A stretch of DNA of 64,000 nt from Bin5 sp034422415 (GTDB lineage: Bacteria > Chloroflexota > Anaerolineae > Caldilineales > Caldilineaceae), in the NCBI GenBank assembly GCA_965202955.1, contig OZ241871.1, positions 682,001 to 746,000 on the forward strand, given 5' to 3'. Each line of letters starts with the position of its first letter. Position 1 is the first letter of the stretch. Under the pieces are notes generated by a model. That model saw only the letters and a program-made list of their open reading frames with translations, searched no databases and was not told the origin of the DNA. Made by a program: the position numbers and the translations under genes. Shown here piece after piece: positions 60,116-64,000 of the stretch.

Positions 60116-61837
60116 ATGAAAGTCTACTTGAACGGAAACAACATCCCGCGACGTACGTTCTTGAAATTGGCGGCAGGGACAATGGCATCGAGCGCTTTGG
60201 CGGCCTGTGTTCCGGCCGCTGCCCCGGCCGAACCGGCGGCCGAGGAGATGGCCGACGATGCAGCCTCCGGCTGCGGTGGCGAAGTCGTCGTTGCCACCGA
60301 GTGGGAAAACCCCCTCTTCAACCCGCTCTGCAAGAGCGCCGGCACTCCCGCCCGCCACGTGTTCGAGCCGATCTTCAACCGCCTCTTTGAGGCGATGGAC
60401 TGGGGCCCCGGGCCGGACTGCGACGGAGAGGTGGGTCTCACGCTGTCGCTGGCGGAAAAGGTCGAGGAGGTCGAGAAAAATCGCGTCTGGATGGTCGACC
60501 TGCGCCAAGACGTCAAGTGGCACGATGGCCGCCCCTTCACCGCCGACGATGTGGTATGGACCTACTACGCCATGCTCCACCGCGACGTGGCTCCGACCTA
60601 TGCCAACCAGTTCCTGATGATCAAGGGCGGCAAACAGCTCTTCAGCGAAGGCGGCGATTCGCTCGAAGGCGTGCAGAAGATCGACCAATACAAGGTTCGC
60701 ATCGAATTTGATGAACCGGACCCGCTTGGCATCGTCGGCAGCCCCGTCTCCTTCGGCCGCTACTGGTACGTGACGCCCAAGCACGGCTGGGAAGGCGTTC
60801 CGCTCGAAAAGGTGGGCACGCACGAGCCGATGGCGATGAGCCCGATCGGCACCGGGCCGTTCAAGATGGGCCAGATCATCGAGCGACAGTATGCGGAACT
60901 GGTGGCCAACGAGGATTACTTCCTCGGCAAACCGCTCGCCGACAAGTACATCACCCGCTTCCTCGGGCCCGAGGCGCGCGACGCTGCCCTCGAAGGGGGC
61001 GAGGTCGTGCAGACCGGCGCCAGCAGCCTCGATGCCTGGGACCGCCTCGGTCGCCTTCCCCATCTCACCGCCTACACGCGACCCACTACCCTCATGTTCG
61101 CCCTCGATGTGAACGACACCCGCTGGGGCGACATGGCCCACACGCTTGCTGAGGCGATCCGCTACGCCATTGACATAGAGACGATCCTCCAGGACACAAG
61201 TTACGGCACCAATACACCCAGCCGCTACATCTTCGAACACATTCTCGGCCCGGTTGGCGAGCCCCCCGATGGACTGAAGACCTATGAGTACAACACCGAA
61301 AAGGCCAGAGAGGTGCTCGAAAACGCCGGCTGGGACTTCGACCAGGAGCTGGAGTGGTCCTATTGGCGGCAGCCGGACACGCTGGACCTGAGCATCCAGG
61401 CGCAACTTCTGGACGCGGGGATCAAGACCAAGTTCAGGGTCATCGATGTCGCTTCCTGGACCGAGGATATTGCCACCGCGGCCAACTATGACCTGTACTT
61501 CGATGCCTGGATGTTTTCGACCGATATGCAGGAGATGTCAACACACATCGGATGCGGATGGGGTTTCACCTCAGCCGGCCGCAACTATGACTTCTACTGC
61601 AACGAAGAACTGGACGCGGCATGGCAGGCCGCGCTGGCTGAGGAGGATCCCGAAGCGCAGATCGAGATGTACAGAAATCTCGCGCTGATTATGCAGGAGA
61701 AGTGGCCCTGGGCCCCGATGTACCGCCGCGGCATGACCACGATGGTCAACAACCGCCTCCAGGGCGTCTGGCCGCACAATGACTACCAGCGCAATGTGCG
61801 CGTGCCTTTTGAGCGCATGTGCGTAACCCCGGCCTGA
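60116..61837 (+). CDS. Family 5 ABC substrate-binding lipoprotein, Tat-exported
   Basis: 573 residues. Twin-arginine PRRTFLKLA and lipobox LAAC, an Ala/Glu/Asp linker, then the family-5 fold (LRQDVKWHDGRPFTADDVV, GTGPFKMG). AGGAGCGAACCG leads into the ATG, the same leader as at 11044. It begins an importer with two permeases that runs off the right edge of the window; ATPases are expected beyond. The ligand is unknown. Two hairpins separate it from the permease gene. Confidence 0.93.
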   Translation: MKVYLNGNNIPRRTFLKLAAGTMASSALAACVPAAAPAEPAAEEMADDAASGCGGEVVVATEWENPLFNPLCKSAGTPARHVFEPIFNRLFEAMDWGPGPDCDGEVGLTLSLAEKVEEVEKNRVWMVDLRQDVKWHDGRPFTADDVVWTYYAMLHRDVAPTYANQFLMIKGGKQLFSEGGDSLEGVQKIDQYKVRIEFDEPDPLGIVGSPVSFGRYWYVTPKHGWEGVPLEKVGTHEPMAMSPIGTGPFKMGQIIERQYAELVANEDYFLGKPLADKYITRFLGPEARDAALEGGEVVQTGASSLDAWDRLGRLPHLTAYTRPTTLMFALDVNDTRWGDMAHTLAEAIRYAIDIETILQDTSYGTNTPSRYIFEHILGPVGEPPDGLKTYEYNTEKAREVLENAGWDFDQELEWSYWRQPDTLDLSIQAQLLDAGIKTKFRVIDVASWTEDIATAANYDLYFDAWMFSTDMQEMSTHIGCGWGFTSAGRNYDFYCNEELDAAWQAALAEEDPEAQIEMYRNLALIMQEKWPWAPMYRRGMTTMVNNRLQGVWPHNDYQRNVRVPFERMCVTPA

Positions 61838-61844
61838 ATCCGGT

Positions 61845-61870
61845 AGGGGTCCAGCGGTAATCTGACCCCT
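61845..61870 (+). repeat. First hairpin in the binding-protein/permease junction
   Basis: AGGGGTC (61845-61851) and GACCCCT (61864-61870) pair over seven bases with a 12-base loop, just after the binding-protein stop codon. Confidence 0.55.
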
Positions 61871-61924
61871 GCACAGATGCGTACGTGTACTGAGAGCAGG
61901 CGGCCGCCTGCCGGTTACCTTCAA

Positions 61925-61970
61925 TGCCGGTGAAGAATCTCGCGGCACGGCTCGGGATTCTTCACCGGCA
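61925..61970 (+). repeat. Strong second hairpin in the binding-protein/permease junction
   Basis: TGCCGGTGAAGAATC (61925-61939) is perfectly complementary to 61956-61970 over 15 bases, with a 16-base loop. It is the longest perfect inverted repeat I see in the window. No T-run; the permease starts 64 bases later. Confidence 0.8.
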
Positions 61971-62034
61971 CTGGTTGCGAAAGCAGCTCTCAACCCTTCC
62001 CTGGGCAACTGCTGGTCTGGCTGGAGCGAACTCT

Positions 62035-63009
62035 ATGCAGCAATACATACTGCGCAGGTTGTCGCTGATCCCCGTCCTGCTCCTCGGTATCACGCTGATG
62101 ACATTCTTCATGTTCAACCTGGCGCCGGGCGACCCGGTGACGGCGTTGATCAAGCCGGGCGTGCTCGACGGCTTCGGCCAGGGGGATGGCGCGAACCTGG
62201 ATGTGCTGCGCGCCAAGTACGGACTGGACAAGCCGGTCTTCGTGCGCTATCTGGTCTGGTTGCGCGAGCTGGTGCAGGGCAACCTCGGCTACTCCTACAA
62301 TACCGACCGGCCCGTGCTGGAGACGATTGCCGAGGCGATCCCGGCCACGCTGCTGCTGCAGGGCACTTCGATTGGCTTGGCGCTCATCATGGGCGTCGTA
62401 CTGGGCGTCATCACGGCGCTGAAGCAGTATTCCCGTCTCGATCACTTTCTGACTTTTCTGGCGTTATTCGGCATTTCGCTGCCGAACTTTTTCATCGCGC
62501 TGATTGCGATGTACGTATTCGCCGTGAAGCTGAACTGGCTGCCGACCGCGGGCATGTGGACGCCGGGGCGACCGATCGGCTTCAATCTGGACCTGCTGCA
62601 CCACATGGTTCTACCGGCCACGGCAGGGGCCATCATATACGTGGCCTCGTACATGCGCTACGCGCGCGCCAGCACGCTGGACGCGCTCAGCGCCGACTTT
62701 GTGGTGACCGCGCGGGCAAAAGGGCTGCGGGAACGGCTGGTCGTGATGAGGCATGTTCTGCGCAACGCCCTTCTGCCAATCGTCACGCTGATGGGGCTGA
62801 GCCTTCCCGGTCTGCTGGGCGGCTCGTTCATCATCGAGACGATCTTCAGCTGGAATGGCCTGGGACTGCTGGGTTACCGCGCGCTCATGAGCCGCGACTA
62901 CCCGCTCCTGATGGGCGTTGCCCTGATGGTGGCGACATTGATCCTGCTGGCCAACCTGATCACCGATATCGCCTATGCGTTTGTCGATCCGCGCGTGCGA
63001 TACGAGTAG
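62035..63009 (+). CDS. Dpp/Opp-type ABC transporter permease (DppB-like)
   Basis: 324 residues from the ATG at 62035 (GGAG eight bases upstream, MQQYILRRLSLIPVLLL); earlier starts lie inside the hairpin. Six membrane segments, NLAPGDPV after the first, EAA loop FVVTARAKGLRERL, ending VDPRVRYE. Partner of the permease at 63070. Confidence 0.94.
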   Translation: MQQYILRRLSLIPVLLLGITLMTFFMFNLAPGDPVTALIKPGVLDGFGQGDGANLDVLRAKYGLDKPVFVRYLVWLRELVQGNLGYSYNTDRPVLETIAEAIPATLLLQGTSIGLALIMGVVLGVITALKQYSRLDHFLTFLALFGISLPNFFIALIAMYVFAVKLNWLPTAGMWTPGRPIGFNLDLLHHMVLPATAGAIIYVASYMRYARASTLDALSADFVVTARAKGLRERLVVMRHVLRNALLPIVTLMGLSLPGLLGGSFIIETIFSWNGLGLLGYRALMSRDYPLLMGVALMVATLILLANLITDIAYAFVDPRVRYE

Positions 63010-63069
63010 CTGCCTGTCGCAGCTTGGGCGTGCGGCCAACGGTCGCCGGTCCCTGGGGGAATAACGGGC

Positions 63070-63999
63070 ATGTCGATAGAGGGCAAATCGGAATCGCCGA
63101 CCATGGAGGCACCCGGCCAGGTTTTCGGCTCGGCGCGCTCGACGGACTCGCCCCTGGGACGCGCGACCCGCCGCTTTCTGCGCCACCGGCTGGCGCTGGT
63201 CGGCGCGGTCATGGTCATCTTCCTGCTGATAGTAGCCGCATTTGCCCACGTGCTGGCGCCCTACGATCCCCTCGACGTAAATACGGGGCGCAGAATGCTC
63301 CCGCCGGACGGCCAGAACCTGCTGGGCACGGATCAAGTGGGCCGCGATGTCCTCAGCCGCCTGATTTACGGCACGCGCGTGTCGATGTCCGTCGGCATCG
63401 TTGCCGTGAGCATCCAACTCTCGATCGCCTTCATCCTCGGCTCGCTGAGCGGCTATCTGGGCGGCAAAACGGACATGGTCATCATGCGCTTTACCGATGT
63501 CGTGATGACCTTCCCCACCTTCGTACTTGTCCTCATTCTGGTTTCGATCGTCGGTCCCAGCATATACAACGTGATGTTGGTCTTCGGACTGTTTGCCTGG
63601 CCGGCGCCGGCAAGACTGGTGCGCGGGCAGGTACTGTCATTGCGGGAGCAGGACTTCATCATGGCGGCCCGCGTCGTCGGGGTTGGCGATTGGGACGTGC
63701 TGAGAAGACACCTGCTGCCCAATGTGCTGGGACCGGTGTCGGTCGCTGCGACGCTTGGCATGGCCGAAGCGATTCTCACCGAGGCAGGCCTCAGCTTTCT
63801 GGGATTGGGCGTGCGGCCGCCAACACCGACGTGGGGCTCGATGATCGGCGATGCCCGGTTTACCTATGTGCTGGCGGATATGCCCTGGCTGTGGCTCGTG
63901 CCGGGCGTGGCCATCAGCTTTGCGGTCATCTGCATCAACTTCATCGGCGACGGCCTGCGTGACGCTTTCGACGTGCGCGGGCGGCAGGTGCTGGACTAA
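63070..63999 (+). CDS. Dpp/Opp-type ABC transporter permease (DppC-like)
   Basis: 309 residues, complete one base before the window edge. N-terminal cytoplasmic tail, first membrane segment near 45-65, LLGTDQVGRDVLSR, then five segments; EAA loop FIMAARVVGVGDWD and RHLLPNVLGP, and FLGLGVRPPTPTWG. It serves as the reference for the truncated permease at 31764. ATPase genes should follow to the right. Confidence 0.94.
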   Translation: MSIEGKSESPTMEAPGQVFGSARSTDSPLGRATRRFLRHRLALVGAVMVIFLLIVAAFAHVLAPYDPLDVNTGRRMLPPDGQNLLGTDQVGRDVLSRLIYGTRVSMSVGIVAVSIQLSIAFILGSLSGYLGGKTDMVIMRFTDVVMTFPTFVLVLILVSIVGPSIYNVMLVFGLFAWPAPARLVRGQVLSLREQDFIMAARVVGVGDWDVLRRHLLPNVLGPVSVAATLGMAEAILTEAGLSFLGLGVRPPTPTWGSMIGDARFTYVLADMPWLWLVPGVAISFAVICINFIGDGLRDAFDVRGRQVLD

Positions 64000-64000
64000 A

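Noticed and set aside
1..64000. CRISPR arrays, tRNA or rRNA genes, insertion sequences or phage genes
   Set aside because: I found no regularly spaced repeats, tRNA-like cloverleaf, transposase or phage-protein sequence while reading both strands.

Overview
The window looks like a chromosomal stretch from a high-GC environmental bacterium, most probably Chloroflexota (Caldilinea-like). This is inferred from style, not from a marker gene. Solute-binding lipoproteins combine a twin-arginine signal with a lipobox and an Ala/Pro/Glu-rich linker. Phytanoyl-CoA-dioxygenase-like (PhyH) proteins are expanded (six copies), and ABC importers, GH4, GH172 and DUF1446 genes are abundant. I see no rRNA, tRNA, phage, insertion sequence or CRISPR array.

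Layout. 1-2281: the 3' part of a thiamine-diphosphate (ThDP) enzyme, convergent with a PhyH oxygenase. 2410-7736: a sugar block with a fucose-isomerase-like protein, a zinc-less MDR dehydrogenase and two tail-to-tail GH4 genes with the CHSV signature. 7753-13523 (minus): a CUT1 sugar importer with two near-duplicate binding proteins that flank a PhyH gene. 13957-17928 (minus): a second CUT1 importer with a VanZ-like gene at its end. 18136-23431 (plus): a compact five-gene operon of an HpcH/HpaI aldolase, a domain-swapped AtuA/DUF1446 protein and three PhyH oxygenases, one with HxG in place of the HxD iron motif. 23509-37675: mixed single genes, including an AraC regulator with two GyrI-like domains, an enolase-superfamily dehydratase, a ScyD-like propeller, FAH, an epimerase, a flavin reductase, GH172, a truncated permease, a cupin, Gfo/Idh/MocA, a nitrilase fold without its cysteine and a ferredoxin-NADP reductase. 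37861-42622: an orphan binding protein, a second ThDP enzyme and a Gfo/Idh/MocA oxidoreductase. 42687-43221: remains of a HlyD-type adaptor.

43799-53660 (plus): a Dpp/Opp-type importer (binding protein, two permeases, one fused double ATPase), then GH172 and a class III aminotransferase, preceded by a near-perfect sigma70-type promoter. 54421-57209 (plus): a second aldolase, an Asp-box sialidase-like protein and a PhyH. 57249-59452 (minus): an M24 protein with an altered metal site and an SDR. 60116-63999 (plus): another Dpp-type importer that runs off the window.

Taken together the genes suggest import and breakdown of plant, algal or other glycans and unusual sugar acids. Glycosidases release sugars, NAD enzymes and dehydratases oxidise them, and aldolases cleave the products. 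The repeated pairing of HpaI-type aldolases with PhyH oxygenases is the most system-like pattern here. A second pattern is structural: all four junctions between a binding-protein gene and its permease gene carry a strong inverted repeat.
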